A program made the position numbers and the translations under genes. This document shows positions 1-9,035 of a stretch of DNA of 64,000 bases, piece after piece. How positions within the stretch are numbered: the stretch's first letter is position 1; each line of letters starts with the position of its first letter. The notes beneath the pieces were generated by a model. It worked only from the letters and a program-made list of their open reading frames with translations. It made no database searches and was not told the origin of the DNA. This stretch comes from Porphyrobacter sp. AAP60 (GTDB taxonomy: Bacteria > Pseudomonadota > Alphaproteobacteria > Sphingomonadales > Sphingomonadaceae), in assembly GCF_001296025.1 (NCBI RefSeq), contig NZ_LJHV01000008.1, forward strand, positions 186,001 to 250,000, written 5' to 3'.

Positions 1-308
1 GCGATCTCGGCCTGCAGCTCGCATTCTCCGGCGCGGTACAGGCGTCGCAGGTGATCGACCCAGCGATAGCGGGCAATCGCCGCCAGCCACGGCAGGAAGG
101 GGCGGGCCGAATCCCACGAAGCGCGCTTGGTGTGCAGCGCGATCAGGGTTTCCTGCACCAGATCGTCAAGCTGCGCAGGGGCCACGCGCCGCGCATAATA
201 GCCGCGCAGCCAGCGCTGGCAGGCCTCCAGCAGGCTGGCATAGGCCTGCTTGTCACCCTGCTGCGACATGACCATCAGGCGGGCGAGGGTCGCCTCGTCG
301 GCTCTCAT
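1..308 (-). CDS. ECF-type RNA polymerase sigma factor (3' part outside window)
   Basis: Reverse-strand reading from the ATG at 308 gives about 102 residues in one open frame to the window edge, so only the N-terminal part is present. It matches sigma-70 region 2: an ALLARLM-like first helix with QGDKQAYASLL, then LDDLVQETLIALH (the core-binding segment) and FLPWLAAIARYRWVDHLRR (the -10 recognition helix). Region 4 would lie outside the window. ECF sigma factors direct RNA polymerase to stress or surface-function promoters and are normally followed by an anti-sigma gene, which cannot be checked here. It is divergent from the TonB-dependent receptor at 683. Confidence 0.85.
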   Translation of the reverse strand, partial: MRADEATLARLMVMSQQGDKQAYASLLEACQRWLRGYYARRVAPAQLDDLVQETLIALHTKRASWDSARPFLPWLAAIARYRWVDHLRRLYRAGECELQAEI

Positions 309-682
309 GCGGCACATGCTTTCGCCAGCAGGTCCGGGGTTCCGAAAGGTTTACAGCCCGGCCCGCCTATGGCCCCGCCAGTTGCACGGGCAGAAACGGC
401 AGAAATGGCGTTCATTCTTCTTCCCCCCTGCCCCCGGCTGCACCGCTGAGGGGCATCAAACGATGCATCCCCGTGGCGGTGGTCACAGGCCTGATTATCC
501 GCCGGTTCGTCGCAAGCGTCCAGAAGGTTACCGGCGGCGCTGGGGTTTTGTGCAAGGTGCGGTGGCCGGGCGCCGGTGGCACCTTTGCCGGATCTGCGTA
601 ACCTTTGGCTTGCGCTGCACGAACTCCGCCGCAACAGGCCAATCGCCACGCGCCTTGCGCGCCAATTGAACAGGGGAATACG
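309..682. other. Intergenic region between divergent sigma factor and receptor genes
   Basis: This 374-bp stretch must hold the promoters of both divergent genes. Open frames here on the minus strand run antisense into the receptor and have no recognisable protein features. No clear operator or RNA structure was recognised. An SD-like CAGGGGA lies at its right end, before the GTG start at 683. Confidence 0.4.
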
Positions 683-3600
683 GTGATCGTGACTATCCTT
701 CGGACTGGCGCAGCAGCAACTGCGCTGGCCGCGGCGGCATTGGTTGCCGCTACGCCTGCGCAAGCGCAGCAGGCCGGGATTGAAATCACAGTGGTCGATA
801 CCGCAGGCGCGCCGGTGGCCGGTGCCGAGGTGACAATCGCCAACCCCGCCATCGGGCTGAGCCGCACTGTGCGCACCAACGAACGCGGAACGGTGCAGGT
901 CGATGGTTTGACGACTGCGGGGGAGTATCTGGTTTCGGTACCCGCTTCGGATCGCTACGCTGCAATCGCCGCGCAACCGGTTGAACTGCGCGCAAACTTT
1001 ACCCGCAGCGTGATCCTGCAACTTGCCGCTGCCCAAAGCGCGGGCATTATCGTGACAGCATCACGCGCCATCACCGGATTGAACACCGCCAACGCCGAAA
1101 TCTCCGCTTCGCTGGGGCGCGAGCAGCTGGTCGCCCTGCCCATCGAAGGCCGCGATGTGCTGGGCGCGCTGATCCGCCTGCCCAATGTCGTCCCCTCGAC
1201 GGGATTTTTCCCTGAAGCGCCCTCCATCTCGATCAACGGATCGAACGGGCTCGATACGAACTACCTGATCGACGGGCTGGACAATAACGAGAACTTCCTG
1301 GGCGGCATCCGCTTCCCCGTGCCGCTGGGCTTCACCCGCGAAGTGACGGTGCTGGCGAACTCCTATTCGGCAGCATACGGACGCACTGCCAACGGCATCG
1401 TCAATTATACTACCCCCTCGGGCAGCAATGATTTTACCGGCGAGATTTATAGCTTGGTTCGCCCCGGCAGGCCGCTCGATTCCCGATCGCCCTTCCCCCG
1501 CCGCGACCTGTCGGGCAACCCCGTCGGCGAAAGCTTTGAACGCTATCAGACGGGCTTTGCCGCAGGCGGGCCGATCAGCCGCGACAAGACCTTCTTTTAC
1601 GCGAATTACGAATATACCCGTGATCGCAACACGCAGGTGGTGGATGCGCCCGCGCTGGCCATTGTCGATACTGTCACCGGCAATAACACCTTTCACCTCG
1701 CCTCGCTGCGGATCGACCACCGGTTGACCGAAGACTGGACGCTGGGCCTGCGCGGCAATGTGGGCCGCGTGACGATCGACCGGCCCGGCGGCGGATTGGG
1801 CGGAGGCAATGCCACCTTCCCCTCTGCCGGATCGCAGCAGGACAGGAACTCCACCCTTGTTGCCGCCACCGCCAGCTATGCGGGTAGCGAATGGTCTTAT
1901 GACGGGGCGGTTCAGTTCAGCCGGTTCCGCTGGGATTATGGCGAGGCGGTGGGCGCGCCGGGGCCGCAAGTGGTGGTGCGCGATACCACCGGGCTGGTCG
2001 CCGCAGTGGTCGGCAACCCCGGCTTCGTGTTCGATAGCCTTGAAGAGACATGGCAGACCACCCACCGGCTGCAACGCGCCTTCGGTGCGCACACCTTGCG
2101 GGTGGGCGCGGATGTGATCCGTTCGGACTTCGCGCTGCTGGGCGGTGGCAATCCCGATGGCAATTTCACGGTTGATCTGACCGCGGGCCAGCTGGCCAGC
2201 CTTGCAGGGCGGGGCCTCGCGCTGAATGCGCAGGATGTGCTGGCATTGAACCCAGTGGTGGCGAACTACGCGGTCGAACTGCGCCCGCAAAGCTTCGGCA
2301 CCAGCCAGACGCTGCTGGCCTTCTACCTTGAGGATCAATGGCAGCTGTCCCCCACGCTCACCGCCACGCTGGGCTTGCGGTGGGATTACGACACCCTGAC
2401 GGAAGAAGGCAGTGGCAGCGGTGATACCGACAACATCGCGCCGCGCCTTGCCCTGAACTGGCAGCCGGGCGCACGGTCATCAGTGCGGTTCGGCGCAGGG
2501 ATTTTCACCGGCAAGCTATCTTACGCCGTTGTGTCCGACGCCTTGCAGCGCAACACCACCGCGCCGGGGTTCCTCGCGCAACTGGGACAATTGCAGGCAG
2601 CAGGGCTGATCCCGGCTAGCACCGACCTTTCAGACATCACCTTTGACGGCAACCTCACCGTGGCGCCGCCCTGCGCCACCGTATCCGCCTGCCCCTCGCC
2701 TGAAGCGGTGCAAGCGTTGCGCGGCACGGCAACGCTGGGCGAGGGACGCATTCTCTCCCCCACCGGCTATGACAATCCGTGGAGCGTGCAGCTGAGCGGC
2801 GGATACCAGTATCAGGCGGCGGAACATCTTACGCTGTCGGTCGATGCGCTTTACAGCCGCTCGCATAATCTGGTGCGGCTGCGCGATCTCAATGCGCCCG
2901 CGCCGTTCAGCCCCAACCTTGCCAATCTCACCGATGCCAACATCGCCGAGTTGCGCGCTTTGCCGGACAATGCGGCGCGGTTTGCGCTGGCACGCAGCCT
3001 TGGTCTGGTACGCTCCCAGGCCGATGCCGATGCCACCCGTCCGGTGGCGCTGGTGCCCGGCGGGGCGCGGCAGATCACTGTTTCCGAAACCGCGGGCGAG
3101 GCCGAATATCTCGCGCTGATCCTGCAGGCGATCAAGTTGCGCGGGGATGATGATTACGCCTTCCGGGTCAGCTACACCCTGTCGAGCCTGAAGAACGACA
3201 CCGACGACATCAATTTCCGCGCCGCAAATGCCAATGATTTCAGCACCGAATGGGGCCCGTCCGCGAATGATCGGCGGCACGTGATTTCGGCGGTGGGGTA
3301 TCTCTATCCGGCAAACGGGTTGACCGTGACGCTGGCAGCCCTGTTCCAGTCTGGCCAGCCGGTCAATCTGGTGCCCGATGCGCGGATTTTCGGCACGCAG
3401 GATCTGAACGGCGACGGGGCGAGCTTTGGCGAAAACTTCCTCGGCAATTCGGATCGCTATCCGGGCGAAGGGCGCAATTCCGCCCGCCTGCCGTGGTCGG
3501 CCAGCATTGATATGGGTGTCCGATATGCGCTGCCGGTGTTCGGTGGCCGGATCGAGGCGAGCGCAGATGTGTTCAACATTCTCAACGCCAACAATCAAAG

Positions 3601-3721
3601 CGGATTTGCCAATGCCGCGACCACATCGAACCAGATCCAGTTCGGCGGGGGCGCGGATTTTGTGCAACGCAATGCCGGCCCGCCGCGCCAGTTCCAGTTC
3701 GGGCTGGGTTACAAGTTCTGA
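683..3721 (+). CDS. TonB-dependent receptor with N-terminal carboxypeptidase-regulatory-like domain (Oar-like)
   Basis: Predicted outer-membrane beta-barrel of 1012 residues. The GTG at 683 is chosen because it follows an AGGGGA ribosome-binding site by about 6 nt and starts a clean signal peptide (hydrophobic Ala-rich core ending in TPAQA, about residues 1-28). A longer frame from 605 would put a non-signal tail in front. Residues about 30-110 form a CarboxypepD_reg-like beta-sandwich (VVDTAGAPVAGAEV, TNERGTVQVDGL). A plug region follows (SISINGSNGLDTNYLIDGLDN), then a long barrel ending in FGLGYKF with the terminal Phe typical of outer-membrane proteins. Oar-like receptors import large substrates or act in surface functions; the ligand here cannot be told. 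The divergent ECF sigma factor may regulate it. Confidence 0.9.
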   Translation: MIVTILRTGAAATALAAAALVAATPAQAQQAGIEITVVDTAGAPVAGAEVTIANPAIGLSRTVRTNERGTVQVDGLTTAGEYLVSVPASDRYAAIAAQPVELRANFTRSVILQLAAAQSAGIIVTASRAITGLNTANAEISASLGREQLVALPIEGRDVLGALIRLPNVVPSTGFFPEAPSISINGSNGLDTNYLIDGLDNNENFLGGIRFPVPLGFTREVTVLANSYSAAYGRTANGIVNYTTPSGSNDFTGEIYSLVRPGRPLDSRSPFPRRDLSGNPVGESFERYQTGFAAGGPISRDKTFFYANYEYTRDRNTQVVDAPALAIVDTVTGNNTFHLASLRIDHRLTEDWTLGLRGNVGRVTIDRPGGGLGGGNATFPSAGSQQDRNSTLVAATASYAGSEWSYDGAVQFSRFRWDYGEAVGAPGPQVVVRDTTGLVAAVVGNPGFVFDSLEETWQTTHRLQRAFGAHTLRVGADVIRSDFALLGGGNPDGNFTVDLTAGQLASLAGRGLALNAQDVLALNPVVANYAVELRPQSFGTSQTLLAFYLEDQWQLSPTLTATLGLRWDYDTLTEEGSGSGDTDNIAPRLALNWQPGARSSVRFGAGIFTGKLSYAVVSDALQRNTTAPGFLAQLGQLQAAGLIPASTDLSDITFDGNLTVAPPCATVSACPSPEAVQALRGTATLGEGRILSPTGYDNPWSVQLSGGYQYQAAEHLTLSVDALYSRSHNLVRLRDLNAPAPFSPNLANLTDANIAELRALPDNAARFALARSLGLVRSQADADATRPVALVPGGARQITVSETAGEAEYLALILQAIKLRGDDDYAFRVSYTLSSLKNDTDDINFRAANANDFSTEWGPSANDRRHVISAVGYLYPANGLTVTLAALFQSGQPVNLVPDARIFGTQDLNGDGASFGENFLGNSDRYPGEGRNSARLPWSASIDMGVRYALPVFGGRIEASADVFNILNANNQSGFANAATTSNQIQFGGGADFVQRNAGPPRQFQFGLGYKF

Positions 3722-3856
3722 TATCGGCGTTTAAGGCCTGCCCGCCGATCGGGGCGGCGGGGCCATAGGGCATCGGTCTGGCGTGAGTGCCGGTGCAACG
3801 GGATCGCTTCCCGCACGGCAACCTTGCGCTGAAACAGCAGCAAAGCGGATGCAACC

Positions 3857-4627
3857 CTATCCCATCGCCTCCAGCACATCTTCCAGCCGCGCCGGATCGC
3901 CCAGCGCGATCACCGTGCCGTGACTGCCTGCGTCGAGCGGGTTGCCCTGCCAGTCGGCCATCATGCCGCCTGCGCCCTCGACCACCGGCACCAGCGCGGC
4001 GTAATCGTAAAGCTTCAGGCCGGCCTCGATCACTACGTCGACATGCCCGGATGCGACGAGGCCGTAATTGTAGCAGTCGCCGCCGTAGATGATCTTCTTT
4101 TCCGCCACATTCTTGGCCACCGACATGAAGGCATCGGCTTCCTCATTGGTGAAAAGATGCGGGCTGGTGGTGGCGAGCACCGCGTCGGCGATGTCTTTCA
4201 GCGGGCGCGCTGCGGCAGGCTTGCCATTGAACAGCGTCGGCTGGCCGATGCGCCCCACCCAGCGTTCACCCGCAACCGGCTGATCGATGATGCCCAGCAC
4301 CGGCCAGCCATCCTGCAACAACGCGATCAGCGTGCCGAAGATCGGGCGGCCGGCGATGAAACTGGTGGTGCCGTCAATCGGATCGAGCACCCATTGGCGG
4401 CCAGCGCCTTCGTTGCGAGTGCCATATTCCTCACCGATGATCCCGTCGCGCGGGAACTCGGCCTCGATCAACCGGCGCATCGCGGCTTCGGCGGCGCGGT
4501 CGGCTTCGGTCACGAAGCTGCGGTCGGCCTTCTTTTCCTCGCTCCATGCTCCGCGAAACAGAGGACGGATGGCAGCGCCAGCCAGATCGGCAAGGCGCAG
4601 GGCGAGAGCGAGGTCTTTGTCAGTCAT
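3857..4627 (-). CDS. hisN: Histidinol-phosphatase, inositol-monophosphatase family
   Basis: A 256-residue member of the IMPase superfamily. It shows the metal-binding set GEEYG (about 65-69), WVLDPIDGTTSF (about 79-90) and LYDYAALVPVVEGAGG near the C terminus. The closest recognisable subfamily is HisN-type histidinol-phosphatase, which dephosphorylates L-histidinol phosphate in histidine biosynthesis; inositol-1-phosphatase activity is an alternative. The ATG at 4627 is chosen because it overlaps the TGA of the upstream gene (ATGA, 4624-4627), which indicates translational coupling. Metal-dependent, cytoplasmic. Confidence 0.85.
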   Translation of the reverse strand: MTDKDLALALRLADLAGAAIRPLFRGAWSEEKKADRSFVTEADRAAEAAMRRLIEAEFPRDGIIGEEYGTRNEGAGRQWVLDPIDGTTSFIAGRPIFGTLIALLQDGWPVLGIIDQPVAGERWVGRIGQPTLFNGKPAAARPLKDIADAVLATTSPHLFTNEEADAFMSVAKNVAEKKIIYGGDCYNYGLVASGHVDVVIEAGLKLYDYAALVPVVEGAGGMMADWQGNPLDAGSHGTVIALGDPARLEDVLEAMG

Positions 4628-4971
4628 GGTGCTTTCCAATAATCGAACGCCTCGGCCTGTCGAGCCTCGGTAAACCTGCGCGCCTCCGGTCCCTCCCACT
4701 CCAGCGGCAAGTCGTCGTAAACGCCTGTGCGGCTGACGAACCAGCCTTGCCCCGGCAGCCCGTCAGACTGGCGCACCACCAGCACCGCAAGGCCCGGTTC
4801 GCCGCAAGCGCGCCCATTCTCGTCAAGCGCGTCGAGCACCTTGCACAACTGCCGCATCAGCGGGCGGGTGAAGGCGTGGCCAAGGGTGCCCAGCAGCGCG
4901 CCGTAGGTAAAGACCTGCCGCGCGCGGGCCGCTTCGATCAGGTGACTGCGCACTTCGGCGGGATCGAACAT
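4624..4971 (-). CDS. Small conserved protein of unknown function upstream of hisN
   Basis: 115 residues from an ATG preceded by GTGAGGGAA. I do not recognise the family with certainty. The sequence has a helix-turn-helix-looking first half (VFTYGALLGTLGHAFTRPLMRQLCKVLD) followed by LAVLVVRQSDGLPGQGWF, a pattern seen in small uncharacterised proteins in which a TYGALA-like helix precedes a VV-x-x-x-(T/S)-G-LPG-x-G-(F/W) strand and turn. It overlaps hisN by 4 bp and is separated from prs by a REP-like palindrome, so it is probably co-transcribed with hisN. Function not assigned. Confidence 0.7.
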   Translation of the reverse strand: MFDPAEVRSHLIEAARARQVFTYGALLGTLGHAFTRPLMRQLCKVLDALDENGRACGEPGLAVLVVRQSDGLPGQGWFVSRTGVYDDLPLEWEGPEARRFTEARQAEAFDYWKAP

Positions 4972-4982
4972 TTCCCTCACCT

Positions 4983-5083
4983 CGTCATTGCGAGGAGCGA
5001 AGCGACGCGGCAATCCATGGATTGGCGTAGCGATTGCCGCAATGTCTGGCCATGGATTGCTTCGCCTGCGGCTCGCAATGACG
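4983..5083. repeat. REP-like imperfect inverted repeat between prs and the next gene
   Basis: The left arm starts CGTCATTGCGAGGAGCGAAG and ends in CCATGG at 5020. The right arm runs from CCATGG at 5050 to CTCGCAATGACG at 5083. The arms are largely complementary, so the RNA would fold into a long hairpin. This core is a well-known dispersed intergenic palindrome of alphaproteobacteria. It lies four bases before the prs stop and could act as a transcript stabiliser or attenuator. Confidence 0.75.
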
Positions 5084-5086
5084 AAC

Positions 5087-6022
5087 TTAATCGAACAGCG
5101 AACTCACCGAGCTTTCATCCGCAATCCGGCGGATCGCTTCGCCCACCAGCGGGGCGATGGGCAGGATGCGGATGCGGTCCGATGCTTCGGCGGCTTCGGT
5201 CGGGCGGATCGAATCGGTGATCACCAGTTCCTTCAGGCTCGATCCGTTGATCCGCGCCACCGCTCCGCCCGACAACACACCGTGGGTGATATAGGCCGCG
5301 ACCGATTTCGCACCGTTTTCCAGCAGCGCTTCGGCCGCGTTGCACAGCGTGCCGCCCGAATCGACGATATCGTCGATCAAGATGCAATGCCGCCCTTCGA
5401 CATCGCCGATGATGTTCATGACTTCCGATTCGCCCGGACGATCGCGGCGCTTGTCGACGATGGCGAGCGGGGCATTGTCGAGCCGCTTGGCCAGCGCCCG
5501 GGCGCGCACCACGCCGCCGACATCGGGGCTGACGACCATCAGCGATTGATCGCCGTACCGCGTCTGGATATCCGCCGCCATCACCGGGGCGGCATAAAGG
5601 TTGTCAGTCGGGATATCGAAGAAGCCCTGGATCTGGCCAGCGTGGAGATCCACCGCCAGCATCCGGTCGGCACCCGCCTCGGTAATCAGGTTCGCCACCA
5701 GCTTGGCCGAAATCGGCGTGCGCGGGCCGGGTTTGCGATCCTGCCGGGCATAGCCGAAATAGGGCACCACCGCCGTGATCCGCTTGGCCGAAGCGCGGCG
5801 CAGCGCATCGATGCAGATCAGCAATTCCATCAGGTTGTCGTTCGCCGGAAAATTGGTCGGCTGGACGACGAACACATCCTCGCCGCGCACGTTTTCGTGG
5901 ATTTCCACGAACACTTCCTCGTCCGAAAAGCGCCGGACGCTGGCATCGGTCAGCGGGATTTCGAGATAGGCCGCAATGGCCCGGGCAAGCGGCAGGTTCG
6001 AATTGCCGGACATGATCTTCAT
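5087..6022 (-). CDS. prs: Ribose-phosphate pyrophosphokinase
   Basis: 311 residues, the usual length. Makes PRPP from ribose-5-phosphate and ATP for purine, pyrimidine, histidine, tryptophan and NAD synthesis. It shows [33 protein letters not shown] (ATP-binding flexible loop), [18 protein letters not shown] and the PRPP-binding loop [13 protein letters not shown]. The N terminus [17 protein letters not shown] is typical of the class I enzyme. Cytoplasmic. Proximity to hisN is consistent with PRPP feeding histidine synthesis, though the genes are separated by a REP element and an unknown gene. Confidence 0.97.
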   Translation of the reverse strand: MKIMSGNSNLPLARAIAAYLEIPLTDASVRRFSDEEVFVEIHENVRGEDVFVVQPTNFPANDNLMELLICIDALRRASAKRITAVVPYFGYARQDRKPGPRTPISAKLVANLITEAGADRMLAVDLHAGQIQGFFDIPTDNLYAAPVMAADIQTRYGDQSLMVVSPDVGGVVRARALAKRLDNAPLAIVDKRRDRPGESEVMNIIGDVEGRHCILIDDIVDSGGTLCNAAEALLENGAKSVAAYITHGVLSGGAVARINGSSLKELVITDSIRPTEAAEASDRIRILPIAPLVGEAIRRIADESSVSSLFD

Positions 6023-6242
6023 GATGTGCGAATCCCCGAGCGCAGGTGGTGCACTCCGCCTAGCGCGGCGTCATGGAATTGCAACGTGGGAGGGAGCTTT
6101 GTCGACCGGTTGGATGATACGACGGTGTTTCCTCTTGATCCCATGCGGGCCACGCCCTGGCCCGTGCAGCAGACAGTACCGCGCCAGTCGGGAACCCAAA
6201 CGCTTCCGGCCTGCTTTCCCTCCCATAGCAAAAAGGTGAAGC

Positions 6243-7208
6243 ATGGGTTTTCTCAAAGACGGCGAATGGCATGACGAATGGGATTATAACGACGCGGATA
6301 GCGGCGCGTTCGAGCGCGACGAGAGCGCCTTTCGCAACTGGATAACGCCCGACGGATCGCCCGGCCCGACCGGGACAGGTGGTTTTCAGGCCGAACCGGG
6401 GCGCTATCGGCTCTACATCAGCCTCGCCTGCCCATGGGCACACCGCGCCAATATCGCCCGCCACCTGAAGGGGCTTACCGGCGAGATCGAACTGGTGGTG
6501 GTTCACTGGCTGATGAAAGACGGAGGCTGGTCTTTCCGGAAGGGCGAATGCGTGACGCCCGATCCACTGTGCGGCGCGCAAGCCCTTCATCAGGTCTACA
6601 CCAAGGCCAAGCCGGACTATTCGGGCCATGTCACGGTGCCGCTGCTGTGGGACACGAAGACCGGCACCATCGTGAACAACGAAAGCGCCGATATCCTGCG
6701 GATGCTGGGCAGCGCCTTCGACGATTGCGGCGCAAATGATCGCGATCTTTATCCCGAAGCGTTGCGGGCCGAGATCGATGTACTGAACGACCGCGTGTAC
6801 GGCGCGGTGAACAACGGCGTGTACAAGGCCGGTTTCGCTGCCTCGCAGCAGGCCTACGAAGATGCCGTGATACCGCTGTTTGCGATGCTGGACGAGCTTG
6901 AGAAACGTCTGGAAGGCCAAGACTGGCTGGTCGGCGGACAGCTTACCGAAGCCGACATCCGGCTTTGGACAACGCTGATCCGCTTCGATCCGGTTTATCA
7001 TGGGCATTTCAAGTGCAACATTCGCCGGATCGCGGATTATCCGAACCTCGCCGCGTTTACCCGCCGGTTCTACGCGCTGGAAGACATCGCCGAGACGGTC
7101 AATTTCCGGCACATCCAGCGTCACTATTACGAGAGCCATTCGCACATCAATCCGACCGGCGTGGTTCCTGCGGGGCCGGATCCGATGGTGCCGGGCGCGG
7201 CGAATTAG
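6243..7208 (+). CDS. Glutathionyl-hydroquinone reductase (Xi/Omega-class GST)
   Basis: 321 residues. The catalytic motif CPWAHR is at 63-68 (Cys63), followed by the long Xi-class insertion and VTVPLLWDTKTGTIVNNESADI in the thioredoxin fold. The C-terminal all-helical domain contains VYGAVNNGVYKAGFA and TEADIRLWTTLIRFDPVYHGHFKCN. These enzymes (YqjG, PcpF, ECM4 group) reduce glutathionyl-hydroquinones to hydroquinones with GSH. SD AAGGTGA precedes the ATG. It stands alone, divergent from prs and convergent with glpX. Confidence 0.93.
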   Translation: MGFLKDGEWHDEWDYNDADSGAFERDESAFRNWITPDGSPGPTGTGGFQAEPGRYRLYISLACPWAHRANIARHLKGLTGEIELVVVHWLMKDGGWSFRKGECVTPDPLCGAQALHQVYTKAKPDYSGHVTVPLLWDTKTGTIVNNESADILRMLGSAFDDCGANDRDLYPEALRAEIDVLNDRVYGAVNNGVYKAGFAASQQAYEDAVIPLFAMLDELEKRLEGQDWLVGGQLTEADIRLWTTLIRFDPVYHGHFKCNIRRIADYPNLAAFTRRFYALEDIAETVNFRHIQRHYYESHSHINPTGVVPAGPDPMVPGAAN

Positions 7209-7290
7209 CGGCTGACGCGCCGTTGTGTGCCTGCGGGCAGACGGTGCGGAGGGCCTTGGCGGTAGCAGCGGCCCTGCGCCCTTTAACCGA

Positions 7291-8319
7291 TCACGCGATC
7301 CTGTGCTCTCCGCGAATCCACCTTACCGTCCCCGATGATGCCCGCATCACCACGCTTTCGGTGGTCATGTAGACCTCTCCCGTGGGCTTGCGGCGGCGCT
7401 TGACCCCGTCGAGCAGCGAGCCGTCGGTCACGCCGGTGGCGGCGAAGATGCAGTCGCCCTTCGCCAGATCTTCCAGCTTGTAGATGCGGTTCAGATCCTC
7501 GATCCCCCACTTGCGGGCGCGGGCCTTTTCATCTTCGTTGCGGAACACCAGCCGCCCGTTGAACTGCCCGCCCACGCAGCGCAGCGCGGCTGCGGCCAGC
7601 ACGCCTTCGGGTGCGCCGCCCTGGCCCATATACATGTCGATCGTGGTTTCCTCGTCGGTCACCGCGATCACGCCCGCCACATCGCCATCACCGATCAGCA
7701 CCACACCGCAGCCGATGCTGCGTAGCTCTGCGATCAGTTCGGCATGGCGCGGACGATCCAGCACGCAGACATTGATGTCGCGCGGCTTCACGCCCTTGGC
7801 CTCTGCCACCGCCATCACATTCTCGGTCGCGGACTTGGCCAGATCGATGATGCCTTCGGGGTAACCGGGGCCGACCGCCAGCTTGTCCATGTAAACATCG
7901 GGCGCGTTCAACAGGCAGCCTTCTTCCGCCGCCGCCAGCACGGCCAGCGCATTGGGCCCGGCCTTGGCGGTGATGGTGGTGCCTTCCAGCGGATCGAGCG
8001 CGATGTCGATCTTGGGGCCTTTGCCGATACCGACCTTTTCACCGATGAACAGCATCGGCGCTTCATCGCGCTCGCCCTCGCCGATCACCACGGTGCCATC
8101 CATATAGAGCGTATCGAAAGCGCGGCGCATGGCTTCGACAGCGGCGGCATCGGCGGCTTTTTCATCCCCGCGCCCGATCAATTGCGCAGCGGCAATCGCC
8201 GCCGCTTCGGTGACGCGCACCATCTCCAGCACCAGAACGCGCTGGATTGCATTGTCGCTGGCTGCGTCGCTGGCTGCTTGATCAGCGGCGGTGAGGTGGG
8301 TATCGTTTGACGAGTTCAT
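7291..8319 (-). CDS. glpX: Fructose-1,6-bisphosphatase class II
   Basis: 342 residues, of usual length. Hydrolyses fructose-1,6-bisphosphate to fructose-6-phosphate in gluconeogenesis and is metal-dependent. It shows VVIGEGERDEAPML (about 77-90), IALDPLEGTTITAKAGPNA (Asp109 with PLEGTT), VCVLDRPRHAELIAELR, IDMYMGQGGAPEGVLAAAALR and FAATGVTDGSLLDGV. The start at 8319 skips a 14-residue in-frame extension lacking family similarity. In related genomes glpX often lies beside hom; here two plus-strand genes separate them. Confidence 0.95.
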   Translation of the reverse strand: MNSSNDTHLTAADQAASDAASDNAIQRVLVLEMVRVTEAAAIAAAQLIGRGDEKAADAAAVEAMRRAFDTLYMDGTVVIGEGERDEAPMLFIGEKVGIGKGPKIDIALDPLEGTTITAKAGPNALAVLAAAEEGCLLNAPDVYMDKLAVGPGYPEGIIDLAKSATENVMAVAEAKGVKPRDINVCVLDRPRHAELIAELRSIGCGVVLIGDGDVAGVIAVTDEETTIDMYMGQGGAPEGVLAAAALRCVGGQFNGRLVFRNEDEKARARKWGIEDLNRIYKLEDLAKGDCIFAATGVTDGSLLDGVKRRRKPTGEVYMTTESVVMRASSGTVRWIRGEHRIA

Positions 8320-8384
8320 GCGCAATTCAGCCCTTCTTCGCTCTGGATGCGACCAGACCATGTATCGGCAGGGGGCTTAAGCGG

Positions 8385-9023
8385 ATGGAGACGGGTTTGT
8401 CGAGCAATGCCATGCCTATCGTGCCGGGTTTCCGCGCCGTTCTGCCGCTTATGGCCCTTTTGATCAGCGCCCCTGTGATCGCGCAGGATGACACCGCAGC
8501 GACTCCGCCCGCCGATCCGGCGGCAACCACCTCCCCGCCGCTCGACGTGCCGCCGCGTCCGCGCGTCAATGTGATGGTCACCGTGCCGCGCGGGGAGATC
8601 AATCAGGCGCAGGTACAGGAATGCGAAGACCGCGCCGATGCCGGCACAATCAGCGGCGAAATCGTGGTGTGCCGCCAGGTGGGCGATGATGGCAGCAATT
8701 CGCTTTCCGAAAGCCGCGCCGCCGCGCAAAAACGCTATGCGCAGGAAACCATGCTCAAGGGTGGCACGCGTGCGCCCGAAGCCTTCGGCATTCCCAATCA
8801 CGGCAATCCGATCAGCTTTGGCGGGGTGCCGCCGCCAGCGCTGATGATCGATGTCGAAGCCCTGCCGCAGGCGCCCGCCGGTTCCGATGCCGACCGGATT
8901 TCACGCGGGCTGCCGCCGCTGAACGAAGAACGCGAACTGACCGAGGAAGAAGAAAGGGCCCGGCGCGAAGCGGCAGGCATCAAGACCGCCACTCCGCCGA
9001 GGGGCAAGAAGAAGGGCAGTTAG
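8385..9023 (+). CDS. Secreted protein of unknown function, first of a tandem paralogous pair
   Basis: 212 residues from the ATG at 8385. A GGGGG stretch lies about 10 nt upstream; an ATG at 8412 is an alternative without a ribosome-binding site. A signal peptide ends near LISAPVIAQ, then comes a Pro/Ala/Thr-rich linker. The central part has a conserved Cys-containing block, QECEDRADAGTISGEIVVCR, and later ALMIDVEALPQAPAGSDADR. The tail is charged, ending RGKKKGS. The next gene repeats the same blocks. The two Cys of the central block could form a disulfide. Probably periplasmic; role unknown. Confidence 0.75.
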   Translation: METGLSSNAMPIVPGFRAVLPLMALLISAPVIAQDDTAATPPADPAATTSPPLDVPPRPRVNVMVTVPRGEINQAQVQECEDRADAGTISGEIVVCRQVGDDGSNSLSESRAAAQKRYAQETMLKGGTRAPEAFGIPNHGNPISFGGVPPPALMIDVEALPQAPAGSDADRISRGLPPLNEERELTEEEERARREAAGIKTATPPRGKKKGS

Positions 9024-9035
9024 GCAGCATAGGCC

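Noticed and set aside
605-682. Longer N terminus for the receptor from 605
   Set aside because: It adds 26 residues before a clear signal peptide and ignores the ribosome-binding site in front of the GTG at 683.
305-1036. Minus-strand frame whose stop overlaps the sigma factor start
   Set aside because: The overlap looks like coupling, but most of the frame is antisense to the receptor gene and the composition is not protein-like.
1061-3667. Long open frames antisense to the Oar-like receptor (1061-2338, 2630-3667)
   Set aside because: They mirror the receptor's codon pattern, show no protein family features and are typical of high-GC DNA.
3722-3856. Cobalamin riboswitch-like segment (GCCGGTGCAACGGG...)
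   Set aside because: It lies between convergent gene ends with no downstream gene to regulate and lacks the conserved B12-box context.
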